A DNA stretch of 64,000 bases from Moraxellaceae bacterium AER2_44_116 (GCA_006546595.1 VIAD01000003.1:1-64000), one strand, 5' to 3'. Counted from the stretch's first letter, positions 54,370 to 63,359 are shown. A program made the numbers and translations. Notes: a model not told the origin generated them from the sequence alone.

Positions 54370-54514
54370 GGGGAATTAACCGTAAAATTGGTCGTTTATC
54401 TGAAATTTATTGAAATTATGTGACAAGATTGTTATTTTTATTATGGTTTTTGAGCTTGACAGTGGCGTAATGCTCTCAAGTGTTTTTTAAGCAATAAAAA
54501 TAGGGTTTACACCA

Positions 54515-54586
54515 ATGAAAGTCACACAAAAGCTCCTCATTTCTGGGCTGTTACTGGCGTCAGTCCAACCACTACACACCCACTAA
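54515..54586 (+). pseudogene. Truncated signal-peptide ORF
   Basis: A 23-codon ORF (MKVTQKLLISGLLLASVQPL then HTH and stop) has a full signal peptide and then ends. Before it, GCTTGACAG-like and AATAGGG sequences look like an expressed gene's 5' region. The likely reading is a host gene for an exported protein cut off at about 54560-54585 by the arrival of the efflux segment. Confidence 0.5.
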
Positions 54587-54607
54587 ATAGTTGCGTTTAA
54601 TATCTTC

Positions 54608-54640
54608 CTCCACACAATCTACATACAATCTCACCTATAT
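54608..54640 (+). promoter_or_regulatory. Direct repeats resembling the AdeR operator
   Basis: Two adjacent 11-bp units, CTCCACACAAT (54608) and CTACATACAAT (54619), with a third weaker unit at 54630, lie about 55 bases before the adeA start. The AdeR operator of A. baumannii, as I recall it, is a repeated CTCCACACTT in the adeR-adeA spacer. The likeness suggests that the regulator encoded downstream controls this promoter. Confidence 0.6.
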
Positions 54641-54693
54641 ATAAACAATGATTTTTTAAAATAGCAGAGTCTAAAAACTCTTCTGTGAAAAGC

Positions 54694-55860
54694 ATGAAAA
54701 AAAGTCATTATTTAATGGGTTCAGTTTTTTTTACGGCTGTACTATTGATGGGGTGTTCTAAATCTGAGCATTCCGAGCAGAATACAGCTGAAAGTTCTCC
54801 AGCAGCTGTAAGTGTAGTAATAATTCAACCACAATCAATTAATTTGATTGAAAACCTCCCAGGGCGTGTAAGCGCTTATCGTGTTGCTGAAATTCGTCCG
54901 CAAGTGGGAGGAATTGTTGATCAAGTTCTATTTAAGCAAGGATCTTATGTTAAGGCTGGTCAACCACTCTTTAAATTAAATGCTGAAATATTTCAAGCAG
55001 ATGTGAATAGCAATAGTGCTGCTTTGCATCGAGCACAAGCTGAAGTTGCTCGTTTGCAAGTCTTATTGCAGCGTTATAATGAGTTAGTAACAATCAATGC
55101 GATTAGTCAGCAGGAATATAGCAATACTGAAGTAGAATACCGCAAAGCAAAAGCTGATGTCGCGCAAATGGAAGCATCACTTTCACGTCAGCAATTAAAT
55201 TTAAAATATGCAACGATTACAGCGCCAATTTTAGGGATTATTGGTGAGATTTTAGTTACAGAGGGAGCATTAGTTGGTCAAGGTGATACTAAGGCCATGG
55301 CTGTAGTACAACAGATCAATCAAGTTTATATCGATGTAAAACAATCGATCAGTGATTATGAAAAGCTGCAAGAAGCTTTACAGCAAGGCAATTTATCTAA
55401 TACTAGTCATACGATTGAAGTCTTAAACAGTCATGGAAAACCATATAATGTGACAGGAGAAATTCTATTTTCAGACACGAAAGTAGAGCCTGACACAGGC
55501 GATGTGACCATTCGTATTTTAGCAAATAACGAAAATCAAAAATTGCTACCTGGTATGTATGTGCGCGTAAATATGAGTCGAGCAAAACTCAATAATGCAA
55601 TTTTAGTACCTGAACAAGCTATACAGCATGATATTAGTGGAAAAGCTAATGTAATGGTTGTCGATCAAAAAGGCCGGGCACAAAGCAAGCCTGTTCAAGT
55701 TGGTCAGCGTTATCAAAATAGTTATGTCGTGACTCAAGGCTTGATAGCAGGTGAAAAAGTAATTGTCGAGGGTATTGATCGTATTCAACCTCAGCAAGAA
55801 TTAAAAATTAAACAATGGCAACCTACTGTAATTAATAATGAAAAAGGAGGACAAAATTAA
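54694..55860 (+). CDS. adeA: RND efflux periplasmic adaptor, AdeA-like
   Basis: This membrane fusion lipoprotein joins an RND pump to its outer-membrane channel. It has 388 residues from ATG 54694 (a GTG at 54685 is also in frame; neither has a strong ribosome site). Signal peptide and lipobox LLMGC at about 17-21. The lipoyl half-motifs are AEIRPQVGGIVDQVLFKQG (about 62-80) and YATITAPILGIIGEILV; a helical hairpin lies between them. GMYVRVNM marks the barrel. The sequence recalls AdeA more than AdeI, for example IQPQSINLIENLPGRV and VDVKQSIS-like YIDVKQSISDYEKLQ. The stop overlaps the adeB start by one base (TAATG). Substrate range cannot be read from sequence. Confidence 0.88.
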   Translation: MKKSHYLMGSVFFTAVLLMGCSKSEHSEQNTAESSPAAVSVVIIQPQSINLIENLPGRVSAYRVAEIRPQVGGIVDQVLFKQGSYVKAGQPLFKLNAEIFQADVNSNSAALHRAQAEVARLQVLLQRYNELVTINAISQQEYSNTEVEYRKAKADVAQMEASLSRQQLNLKYATITAPILGIIGEILVTEGALVGQGDTKAMAVVQQINQVYIDVKQSISDYEKLQEALQQGNLSNTSHTIEVLNSHGKPYNVTGEILFSDTKVEPDTGDVTIRILANNENQKLLPGMYVRVNMSRAKLNNAILVPEQAIQHDISGKANVMVVDQKGRAQSKPVQVGQRYQNSYVVTQGLIAGEKVIVEGIDRIQPQQELKIKQWQPTVINNEKGGQN

Positions 55861-58800
55861 TGTCTCAATTTTTCATTAGGCGACCAATTTTTGCATGGGT
55901 AATCGCTTTATTTATTATTTTACTAGGTGTACTCAGCATTCCTAAATTGCCGATAGCACGTTTTCCAAGTGTCGCCCCGCCTCAAATTAGTATTACTGCA
56001 ACGTATCTAGGTGCGACGCCAAAGACACTCAATGATAGCGTTGTCACATTGATTGAACGTGAAATGTCTAGCGTAAAGAACTTACTGTATTACAACTCAA
56101 GTTCTGATAGTTCTGGTAGTGCCACAATTACTGCTACATTTAAACCAGGAACAGATATCGAATTGGCTCAAGTTGATGTGCAAAATAAAATCAAAGCGAT
56201 TGAGTCTAGATTACCACAACCTACTCGACAACAAGGGCTCATGGTGGATGCCGCATCCTCTGGCTTTTTAATGATGGTTGGTTTGAGTTCAGCTAATGGT
56301 AAATATACTGAGATAGATGTCAGTGATTACATGAATCGTTACGTTATTGAAGAGCTAAAACGAGTTGAGGGCGTTGGTAAAGTACAAAACTTTGGTGCTG
56401 AAAAAGCAATGCGTATCTGGGTTGACCCAGATCGTTTAGTGTCATATGGCTTAAGTATTCAAGATGTGAATACTGCTATTCAAAATCAAAACTTACCAAT
56501 ATCACCTGGCCGTATTGGTGATGTACCTGCATTAAAAGGGCAACAAATTACTATTCCACTTACAGCACAAGGGCAATTGGAAACTGTTGAACAATTTAAA
56601 AATATTAGCCTTCGATCTAATAAAAAAGGTTCAAATGTTCGACTCTCAGATGTAGCTAATGTTGAGATTGGTGCGCAATCTTATAACTTTGCTATTTTAG
56701 AGAATGGTAGTGCATCTACCGCTGTGGCGATACAAATGAGCCCAGGTGCAAATGCCGTAAAGACGGCTGAAGGTGTTAAAGCTAAAATTGAACAGCTAAA
56801 TTTAACTTTGCCTGATGGAATGAAGTTTTCAATTCCTTACGATACCGCCCCATTTGTGAAAGTATCTATTCAGAAGGTAATTATTACCCTTCTTGAGGCA
56901 ATGGCTTTAGTGTTCATCGTGATGTTTGTCTTTCTACATAATGTTAGATATACCTTAATTCCTGCGATTGTTGCCCCGATAGCACTCTTAGGGACTTTTG
57001 CTGTCATGCTAATTGCTGGCTTCTCCATTAATGTGCTTACGATGTTTGGGATGGTACTTGCGATTGGAATCATTGTAGATGATGCGATTGTTGTCATTGA
57101 ATATGTTGAAAGGATTATGGCAACCGAAGGTTTATCACCTGTTGAAGCTACCGTCAAAGCAATGAAGGAGATTACCAATCCTATTATTGGCATTACTTTA
57201 GTTTTAGCAGCGGTATTTTTACCAATGGCATTCGCTGCTGGATCGGTTGGTATTATTTATCGCCAATTTACCATCACCATGTCAGTTTCGATTTTATTCT
57301 CAGCATTCCTTGCATTAACTTTAACACCAGCTTTATGTGCAATTATGTTAAATCCAATTGATAAGGATCATGAGAAAAAAGGATTTTTTGCTTGGTTTGA
57401 TCAACGTTTTGAAAAGCTTAACAATAAATATGAGCGTAGTTTATTTAAAGCAATTAAACATAAAGTAGCTGCAATGTTATGTTTTCTTGGCATTGTTGTA
57501 GCTCTTGTTTTCAGCTTTAAACAAGTACCTACTGCATTTATGCCAGAAGAAGATCAGGGTTGGTTTATGACATCAATTCAACTTCCATCTGATGCGACGC
57601 AGGAGCGTACCCGTAAAGTGGTTGCTGAATTTCAAAGCCACTTAAATCAAGAGATAGGCATTAAAGATAATATGGTTGTGTTGGGCTTTGGATTTAGTGG
57701 TTCTGGGCAAAATACGGCAATGTACTTTACTAATCTTCTTCCATTTGAAGACCGTACCGTTACTGCACAAGAAGTTGTAAATAATGCAAATATGGCGATG
57801 GCTGAAAGTTCAGAAGGACAAACGATGTCGGTATTACCTCCTGCAATTGAGGAACTAGGGAGCTCATCTGGTTTCTCATTACGGCTATTAGATCGGGGCA
57901 ATATTGGCATGCCTGCATTAAGACAAGCACAAAAACAGTTACTTGGTTTGGCAGCACAAAGTAAGATTGTGAAGGATGTTTATCCTGAGGGTTTACCAGA
58001 TGGTAGTTCAGTACAACTGAAAATTGACCGTGACAAATTGCAGACACTAGGTGTTAAATTTAGTGATGTCGCTGATATTATTTCAACCTCAATGGGTTCA
58101 ATGTATATCAATGACTTTCCTAATCAAGATCGTATGCAACAAGTGATTGTGCAACTTGGTGCAAAATCACGTATGAGTATTGATGATATTCTACAGATCA
58201 AGGTCAATAGCCAAAGCGGTAAGTTGGTTTCAATGTCTGAAATTATTACCCCTGTATGGCAATATTCTCCACAGCAGTACAACAGATACAACGGTCGTCC
58301 ATCACTAAGTATTACAGGTAGCCCTGAGCTAGGTATATCTTCTGGGCAAGCGATGTCAGAAATGGAGTCTCTTATCAAGCAACTTCCTAAAGGAGTTGGC
58401 TATGAGTGGATTGGTATTTCTTTAGAAGAGAAGCAAGCTGAATCACAAACATTGTTCTTGCTATTGTTATCGATGTTAGTCGTATTCCTTGTCCTAGCTG
58501 CACTTTATGAAAGTTGGTCTATTCCAGTATCTGTCATGCTAGTTGTACCTTTAGGTCTCATTGGTGCTTTTATCGCAGTCATGATACGTGGTATGCCAAA
58601 TGATATTTTCTTTAAAGTTGGCTTGATTACCATCATTGGATTATCAGCAAAAAATGCCATTTTAATTGTTGAGTTTGCAAAAGCACTGAGACAAGAAGGG
58701 ATGGGATTAGTTGACGCAACTGTTGCCGCAGCGAAATTACGTCTGCGTCCAATCTTGATGACTTCTCTTGCATTTACCTGTGGTGTGATTCCATTAGTCA

Positions 58801-58961
58801 TTGCAAGTGGTGCAAGTTCTGAAACCCAAAAAGCCATTGGTACAGGGGTATTTGGAGGGATGATCAGTGGAACTATTCTTGCCATTATTTTTGTACCTAT
58901 CTTTTTCATTGTTGTGATGACAACTGTAGAAAAATTCTCTAAACAAAAAGTAGGGCATTAA
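55860..58961 (+). CDS. adeB: RND efflux pump, AdeB-like
   Basis: A proton-driven RND (HAE1) pump of 1033 residues, the normal length, with 12 helices and two large periplasmic loops. Proton-relay residues are Asp407/Asp408 in GIIVDDAIVVIEY and Lys931 in GLSAKNAILIVEFAK. The start MSQFFIRRPIFAWVIA and the segment RFPSVAPPQISI are AdeB-like; the closest relative by memory is A. baumannii AdeB. All blocks are intact, so it should be functional. It is translationally coupled with adeA; the channel gene follows after a 282-bp gap. Confidence 0.93.
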   Translation: MSQFFIRRPIFAWVIALFIILLGVLSIPKLPIARFPSVAPPQISITATYLGATPKTLNDSVVTLIEREMSSVKNLLYYNSSSDSSGSATITATFKPGTDIELAQVDVQNKIKAIESRLPQPTRQQGLMVDAASSGFLMMVGLSSANGKYTEIDVSDYMNRYVIEELKRVEGVGKVQNFGAEKAMRIWVDPDRLVSYGLSIQDVNTAIQNQNLPISPGRIGDVPALKGQQITIPLTAQGQLETVEQFKNISLRSNKKGSNVRLSDVANVEIGAQSYNFAILENGSASTAVAIQMSPGANAVKTAEGVKAKIEQLNLTLPDGMKFSIPYDTAPFVKVSIQKVIITLLEAMALVFIVMFVFLHNVRYTLIPAIVAPIALLGTFAVMLIAGFSINVLTMFGMVLAIGIIVDDAIVVIEYVERIMATEGLSPVEATVKAMKEITNPIIGITLVLAAVFLPMAFAAGSVGIIYRQFTITMSVSILFSAFLALTLTPALCAIMLNPIDKDHEKKGFFAWFDQRFEKLNNKYERSLFKAIKHKVAAMLCFLGIVVALVFSFKQVPTAFMPEEDQGWFMTSIQLPSDATQERTRKVVAEFQSHLNQEIGIKDNMVVLGFGFSGSGQNTAMYFTNLLPFEDRTVTAQEVVNNANMAMAESSEGQTMSVLPPAIEELGSSSGFSLRLLDRGNIGMPALRQAQKQLLGLAAQSKIVKDVYPEGLPDGSSVQLKIDRDKLQTLGVKFSDVADIISTSMGSMYINDFPNQDRMQQVIVQLGAKSRMSIDDILQIKVNSQSGKLVSMSEIITPVWQYSPQQYNRYNGRPSLSITGSPELGISSGQAMSEMESLIKQLPKGVGYEWIGISLEEKQAESQTLFLLLLSMLVVFLVLAALYESWSIPVSVMLVVPLGLIGAFIAVMIRGMPNDIFFKVGLITIIGLSAKNAILIVEFAKALRQEGMGLVDATVAAAKLRLRPILMTSLAFTCGVIPLVIASGASSETQKAIGTGVFGGMISGTILAIIFVPIFFIVVMTTVEKFSKQKVGH

Positions 58962-59036
58962 TATTCTACGGAGGGGGAATGCTAAATATTTAAGCTTCCC
59001 CACTCAAATTTGATTATAGATATAGAGAGATTAAAC

Positions 59037-59114
59037 ATGATCATTCAAATAGAAACACCTCGCTTAACTTTGAGAACATTTGAAGAACGAGATGCTTTTG
59101 GATTATTAGAATAA
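59037..59114 (+). pseudogene. GNAT acetyltransferase N-terminal remnant
   Basis: MIIQIETPRLTLRTFEERDAF (25 codons to a TAA at 59112) is a typical start of a RimJ/RimL-type N-acetyltransferase (TxRLxLRxFxxxD). The remainder is missing. It sits between adeB and the channel gene, marking a deletion or recombination joint there. Confidence 0.65.
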
Positions 59115-59243
59115 CCTTAACTTAAAATACCTCAAGTTACCTTTTAATTAACTTTGTATTGTCCTTATTCCAATACTTTTGTGAAAGTCACAAGTATTTT
59201 TCAAATATGAACCGGTGAGGTTTAACCGTTCGGAGCAATTATT

Positions 59244-60644
59244 ATGATACAAAAATCATGCTCTACTTTAGGCCGTGGTATGACGGTTTCTGCACTTGTG
59301 CTTGCTTTGACTGCTTGTCAAAGCATGCGCGGCTCAGAGCCAGTTGTACAAGCAAATATTCCTACAAGCTATACACATGCTACTGGTCAAACTATTGCTG
59401 AAACAGGCTATAAAGATTTTTTTGTAGACCCTCGTTTACTTAAAGTCATTGATTTGGCCTTAGAGAATAACCGTGACTTACGTACAGCCACCTTAAATAT
59501 TGAACGTGCTCAACAACAATTTCAAATCGCACGCAGCAACCAATTACCAACAATTAGTGCCAGTGGTAGTGTGTTAGGCCAATATACAGTAAGCTCGCCA
59601 AGTCCATCTACTGCGTATAGTATTGCTTTAGGCTTGACATCGTATGAATTAGACTTTTGGGGGCGTGTTCGTAGCCTAAAAGCCAGTGCTTTAGATACTT
59701 ATTTAGCAACGTCAAGTGCGCGTGATGCTACGCAAATTTCATTAATCAGCCAAGTTGCACAAGCTTGGTTAGCCTATTCTTATGCTAATGCCAACTTACA
59801 ATTGGCTGAAAAAACATTAAAAAGCCAACAAGAGGCTTACAACCTCAACAAAAAACGTTTTGATATTGGCATTGATAATGAACTTTCAGTCAGCCAAGCA
59901 CAAATTTCTGTAGAAACTGCACGTAGTGATGTAGGCAACTACAAAACACAAGCGACACAAGCATTAAACGCATTAAATTTAGTGGTCGGTCAATTAGTTC
60001 ATGACGACCTATTGGCTAAAACACGTGTGCAGAAAGTTACGTCACTTGATGTCATCGGTACTGGTTTACCAAGTGATTTACTGTTGAATCGTCCTGATTT
60101 ACGCAGTGCAGGATTTAAATTGTCTGCCGCAGGTGCCAATCTTGGCACTGCGAAGGCACAATTATTCCCAACCATTACCTTAACAAGTACGGCAGGTTAT
60201 GCGAGCACAGATTTAATTGACTTATTCAAATCAGGTAGTTTCATTTGGTCTGCGAACCCTAGTCTTAATATTCCAATTTTTGACTGGGGAACACGTAAAG
60301 CAAACGTCAAAATTGCTGAAATTGATCAAAAGATTGCGCTATCTGATTATGAAAAAGCTATTCAGTCTGCCTTTAGCGAAGTCAATGATGCACTAGCTGT
60401 TCGCTACAATATTGCGGATCGCTTATCAGCACAACGCCGCCTAATGGATGCTTCTCAAACGTTATACCGACTATCAAATGCACGTTTTAATGCAGGTATT
60501 GATAGTTATTTAAACGTTTTAGATGCACAGCGTAGTTCATACAGTGCAGAACAAGGTCTGCTCGCCCTTGAACAAGCAAATCTAAATAACCAAATAGAGC
60601 TATATAAATCATTAGGTGGTGGTATAACAGCAAAAAAAATGTAG
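59244..60644 (+). CDS. adeK: RND outer-membrane channel lipoprotein, AdeK/OprM-like
   Basis: A TolC-family outer-membrane factor of 466 residues. The lipobox is in VLALTAC (Cys at about 25) followed by QSMRGSEPVV, as in AdeK. Two repeated OEP halves hold the coiled-coil tunnel: NLDLRTATLNIERAQ-type NNRDLRTATLNIERAQQQF (about 75-93) and DINL-like SAFSEVNDALAVRYNI. YELDFWGRVRSLKA is typical of OprM-type proteins. From memory it is closer to AdeK than to AdeC, while the adaptor and pump are AdeAB-like, so the operon is a mosaic. A hairpin-free 283-base gap with a GNAT remnant separates it from adeB. Confidence 0.9.
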   Translation: MIQKSCSTLGRGMTVSALVLALTACQSMRGSEPVVQANIPTSYTHATGQTIAETGYKDFFVDPRLLKVIDLALENNRDLRTATLNIERAQQQFQIARSNQLPTISASGSVLGQYTVSSPSPSTAYSIALGLTSYELDFWGRVRSLKASALDTYLATSSARDATQISLISQVAQAWLAYSYANANLQLAEKTLKSQQEAYNLNKKRFDIGIDNELSVSQAQISVETARSDVGNYKTQATQALNALNLVVGQLVHDDLLAKTRVQKVTSLDVIGTGLPSDLLLNRPDLRSAGFKLSAAGANLGTAKAQLFPTITLTSTAGYASTDLIDLFKSGSFIWSANPSLNIPIFDWGTRKANVKIAEIDQKIALSDYEKAIQSAFSEVNDALAVRYNIADRLSAQRRLMDASQTLYRLSNARFNAGIDSYLNVLDAQRSSYSAEQGLLALEQANLNNQIELYKSLGGGITAKKM

Positions 60645-60709
60645 TTGCTCAGAAATTTAACTTTGAAAATGTTAAAATAGTTCATCATTTTCAACTTAGA
60701 TCGAACTCC

Positions 60710-61420
60710 ATGTATTATAAAGTACAACATAGTTTCGAAAATAGCGTAATTCTCGTTGTAGAAGATGATTATGATATTGGGGATATTCTTGAAAAATACA
60801 TTCAAAACGAGAACATGCAAGTTATTCGTGCATTGGATGGTCATCAAGCCTTAGAATACCTAAAAGTCCAACATATAGATCTTATACTACTTGATATAAA
60901 ACTACCAAAGTTTAGCGGTTGGGATATTTTACAAATTATTCGTCAAAACAATAGCCTACCAGTCATTATGCTTACAGCATTAGACGATCAAGTAAATAAA
61001 ATTATGGGATTAAAAATGGGGGCAGATGATTTTATTATTAAACCTTTTAATCCAAATGAAGTGATCGCAAGGATACAAGCTGTTTTAAGACGTAGTGTCT
61101 TTCAAAGTTCATCTCAAAATACTCTTCGTTATCAAAATATTGAAATTAATCTTGAAAAACATCAGGTTTATATATTAACGGATGATAAAAAAAAATTAGT
61201 CAACTTAACTTTAACTGAGTACAATATTCTCGTTTTAATGACTAAGACACCCAATAAAGTTTTTACACGCAACGAATTAATTCAAAACTGTATGCCAGAA
61301 AGTGATGCGCTTGACCGTACTGTTGACAGTCATATGAGCAAATTACGAAAGAAGCTGGAGGACAGTGGTATTACAGGAGTATTAGTAAATGTACGTGGTG
61401 TTGGTTATCGGTTAGATTAA
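60710..61420 (+). CDS. adeR: Efflux response regulator, AdeR-like
   Basis: An OmpR-family regulator of 236 residues. The receiver domain (about 10-125) has the acidic pair Glu18-Asp19-Asp20 (VVEDD), phospho-acceptor Asp62 in LLDIKLP, and the lysine in IKPFNPNEV. The winged-helix domain ends TVDSHMSKLRKKLEDSG and VNVRGVGYRLD, as in AdeR. The start MYYKVQHSFENSVILVV is chosen at the first ATG of the frame. It is expected to act on the repeats upstream of adeA. The gene is three bases before adeS and follows the channel gene in the same direction, unlike the divergent adeRS of A. baumannii. Confidence 0.9.
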   Translation: MYYKVQHSFENSVILVVEDDYDIGDILEKYIQNENMQVIRALDGHQALEYLKVQHIDLILLDIKLPKFSGWDILQIIRQNNSLPVIMLTALDDQVNKIMGLKMGADDFIIKPFNPNEVIARIQAVLRRSVFQSSSQNTLRYQNIEINLEKHQVYILTDDKKKLVNLTLTEYNILVLMTKTPNKVFTRNELIQNCMPESDALDRTVDSHMSKLRKKLEDSGITGVLVNVRGVGYRLD

Positions 61421-61423
61421 AAT

Positions 61424-62521
61424 ATGAAATTTAACACGTTAAAAAGTTCAATCGGTATTAACACCCAATTTATTATCATGATGAGCCTATTTAACTTAGG
61501 CATCACCTTTTTATCGTTTGCAATTGGTTACTTTGTATATAGTTGGGCGATGAAACTGGATCTCTTTGACTATCCTAGTCTTGACCCTAATGAGTTTACT
61601 ATAACATCAGTTGATTTTATTTGGTTTTTTCTCGTTCTATTAACTGGTTTTTTTCTATCTGCCATTTTAGCTTATCGATATGGTAAACGCTATACGCAAC
61701 CTATTAGTGAATTAGCAAATGTCATTCAACAAATTCAGCAGGGAAATTTATCTTTAAGAATCGAAGAGCCGCATCATGATATTCCTCATGAGCTTAACTC
61801 ATTGATTAAGAATTTTAATGCGATGGCAGATCAACTAGAAATATCCGTCAAGAATTCAACCATTTGGAATGCAGCGATCGCACATGAGCTCAGAACACCA
61901 GTGACTATCTTACAAGGGAGATTGCAAGGTATTGTTGATGGTGTATTCATAGCCGATAAAGATTTACATCGAAGTTTATTGAATCAAGTTGAAGGACTGT
62001 CTTATTTGGTTGAAGATTTACGTACATTAACGTTAATTGAGAATAAGCAATTCCGATTAGAATTAGAGAAAACCAATTTGCAACCAAGTATTTATAAATG
62101 CTTGCAAATGTTTAAGGAGCGTTTTCAGGCTAAAGGTTTAAATGCTACTGTAAGTTTAACTGATGAAAGTATGCTGTGTGATATAAGACGCCTAGAGCAA
62201 GTTCTAATCGCTTTCTTTTCAAATATCTTAAGGTATGCTAATTCTGGGCAATTTAAAATTACCACATTCACGACACAAGAACATTGGATTTTTATGTTAG
62301 AAGATGAAGGCCCAGGTATTGATGATATTCATCTTGAGCACTTATTTAAACCTTTCTATCGATTAGAAGATTCAAGATCACGTTTAGATGGGGGTACAGG
62401 ATTAGGATTATCTGTAATTGAAGCAATTATCGAAGCACATCAAGGTAAAATAAACTATTCGCAATCTAAAGCATTAGGTGGAAGCTGTTTTACTATACAA
62501 CTAAAAATTAACACCATTTGA
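61424..62521 (+). CDS. adeS: Efflux sensor histidine kinase, AdeS-like
   Basis: A 365-residue membrane kinase partner of AdeR. Two helices (about 14-40 and 64-85) flank a short periplasmic loop rich in acidic residues (LDLFDYPSLDPNEF). A HAMP linker (about 88-140) precedes HisKA with phospho-acceptor His154 in IAHELRTPVT. HATPase_c shows EDEGPGID and GGTGLGLSVIEA. All motifs are intact. In A. baumannii, point changes in AdeS or AdeR are a known route to pump over-expression; whether this copy is in such a state cannot be told without alignment. Confidence 0.9.
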   Translation: MKFNTLKSSIGINTQFIIMMSLFNLGITFLSFAIGYFVYSWAMKLDLFDYPSLDPNEFTITSVDFIWFFLVLLTGFFLSAILAYRYGKRYTQPISELANVIQQIQQGNLSLRIEEPHHDIPHELNSLIKNFNAMADQLEISVKNSTIWNAAIAHELRTPVTILQGRLQGIVDGVFIADKDLHRSLLNQVEGLSYLVEDLRTLTLIENKQFRLELEKTNLQPSIYKCLQMFKERFQAKGLNATVSLTDESMLCDIRRLEQVLIAFFSNILRYANSGQFKITTFTTQEHWIFMLEDEGPGIDDIHLEHLFKPFYRLEDSRSRLDGGTGLGLSVIEAIIEAHQGKINYSQSKALGGSCFTIQLKINTI

Positions 62522-62572
62522 AATCATTAAGCTGCAATTCCCGTGAGAAAATAACTCAGTAACAATTTCATG

Positions 62573-63104
62573 GGCTTTGTTGCACAAATGGCAATGTATT
62601 GAGTGATTCTGTAAAATGTCGTGATGACGACGTATAGCCCAGCGAAATATCGCACTACCAATTGGCCAACCTACAATTCAGCCTTGAAATCTCGCGGCTC
62701 ACTGATGCTTTGGATAGACAAAGAGATGTCGTTGTAGTGGCAGGGTGAAGCAGCAGGAAAGCGAGGCCGTATCATGACGTTTAGTGATGCCGCCATTCAA
62801 TTTTGTCTGACTATCAAGGGATTGTTTAGTCTTCCATTACGGCAAACAACAGGGTTTGTTGAAAGTCTACTGCGCTTAGCAGGTTTATCATGGCCTGTTC
62901 CTGATTACAGTACGCTGTGCCGTCGCCAAAAAACCATCACCGTTGATATTCCTTATCGCCCTAGCGAAAAAGGCTTGCACTTATTGGTGGATAGTACAGG
63001 GATTAAAATGTTGGGTGAAGGTGAATGGAAGCGTAAAAAACATGGCGCAGAGTATCGTCGTCAATGGCGCAAAGTTCATTTAGGCATTGGTAATCGTCCC
63101 TAAA
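62573..63104 (+). mobile_element. IS5-family insertion sequence, 3' part deleted
   Basis: The left end has the terminal inverted-repeat-like GGCTTTGTTGCACAAA (62573-62588), then the transposase start. Similarity stops at about 63104, where an integrase fragment begins. No right-hand inverted repeat or target duplication is present, so about half of the element is lost and it cannot move by itself. Confidence 0.82.
62624..63103 (+). pseudogene. IS5-family transposase, amber stop and truncated
   Basis: The reading frame starts at ATG 62624 (MTTYSPAKYRTTNWPTYN), meets an in-frame TAG at 62735-62737 (codon 38) and continues open from there to 63103. The part after the stop has FSDAAIQFCLTIK, LRQTTGFVESLLRL, PDYSTLCRRQK, the first catalytic Asp in LLVDSTGIK, and KKHGAEYRRQWRKVHLGI. 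The remaining half with the second Asp and the Glu of the DDE triad is missing. An ATG at 62774 restarts the frame, but the product could not be active. Confidence 0.85.
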
Positions 63105-63199
63105 AATAAGCCATCGCCAGCATTCAGCTTATAAGATTTTTCTTCGGGTTTGGCGGTATCCGCTTGTCTGGCATGGGTAAGAGGCTTTCTGGTAGTCAT
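63101..63199 (-). pseudogene. N-terminal remnant of a P4-type tyrosine integrase
   Basis: Reading the minus strand from ATG 63199 gives MTTRKPLTHARQADTAKPEE and, further on, KSYKLNAGDGLFL before the frame runs into the IS remnant. The order PLT...AKP.(E/D)K.YKL.(D/A)G.GL.L is that of the N-terminal arm-binding domain (DUF4102) of P4-like integrases. It starts 161 bases past the tRNA-Leu 3' end and on the same strand, the usual place of an island integrase. About 33 of some 400 codons remain. Confidence 0.7.
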
Positions 63200-63290
63200 G
63201 AAATGGCTCACGATATGGGTAAGAAAAGTTACCCAGAAAGTGACCCAGATTTTGTTCGGATTGGAGGGATATTATCGGACGCTATAAAAC

Positions 63291-63318
63291 AAGAAACCCT
63301 GCAATTGCAGGGTTTCTT
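63291..63318. terminator. Terminator of tRNA-Leu, symmetrical palindrome
   Basis: A perfect 14-bp-arm palindrome (AAGAAACCCTGCAA with its complement, no loop bases) lies about 42 bases past the tRNA 3' end. Both strands have a T-rich run after it (TTTTTT on plus, GTTTTAT on minus), so it could stop transcription in both directions. Confidence 0.82.
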
Positions 63319-63359
63319 GGGGTTTTTTAGACATCATAGGATGCCATAAAACAGTCAGT

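Larger units (their letters stand above)
54590..63199 (+). mobile_element. Remnant genomic island carrying an RND efflux locus
   Basis: The segment is visibly more AT-rich than its neighbours and its genes look Acinetobacter-like. Its left edge is gene debris (54190-54586). Its right edge is an IS5-family remnant followed by an integrase N-terminus pointing into the segment, just beyond the 3' end of a tRNA-Leu gene. That is the standard layout of an integrative element at a tRNA. No second copy of the tRNA 3' end was found at the left, so the exact borders are uncertain. Confidence 0.5.

Noticed and set aside
54400..54700. Left attachment-site copy of the tRNA-Leu 3' end
   Set aside because: I looked for TGGTGCCCAGTAAGGG-like sequence by eye and saw none, so the island border is not claimed as exact.
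63164..63349. Plus-strand 61-codon ORF between the IS remnant and tRNA-Leu
   Set aside because: It runs antisense to the integrase remnant and through the terminator palindrome; no family resemblance.
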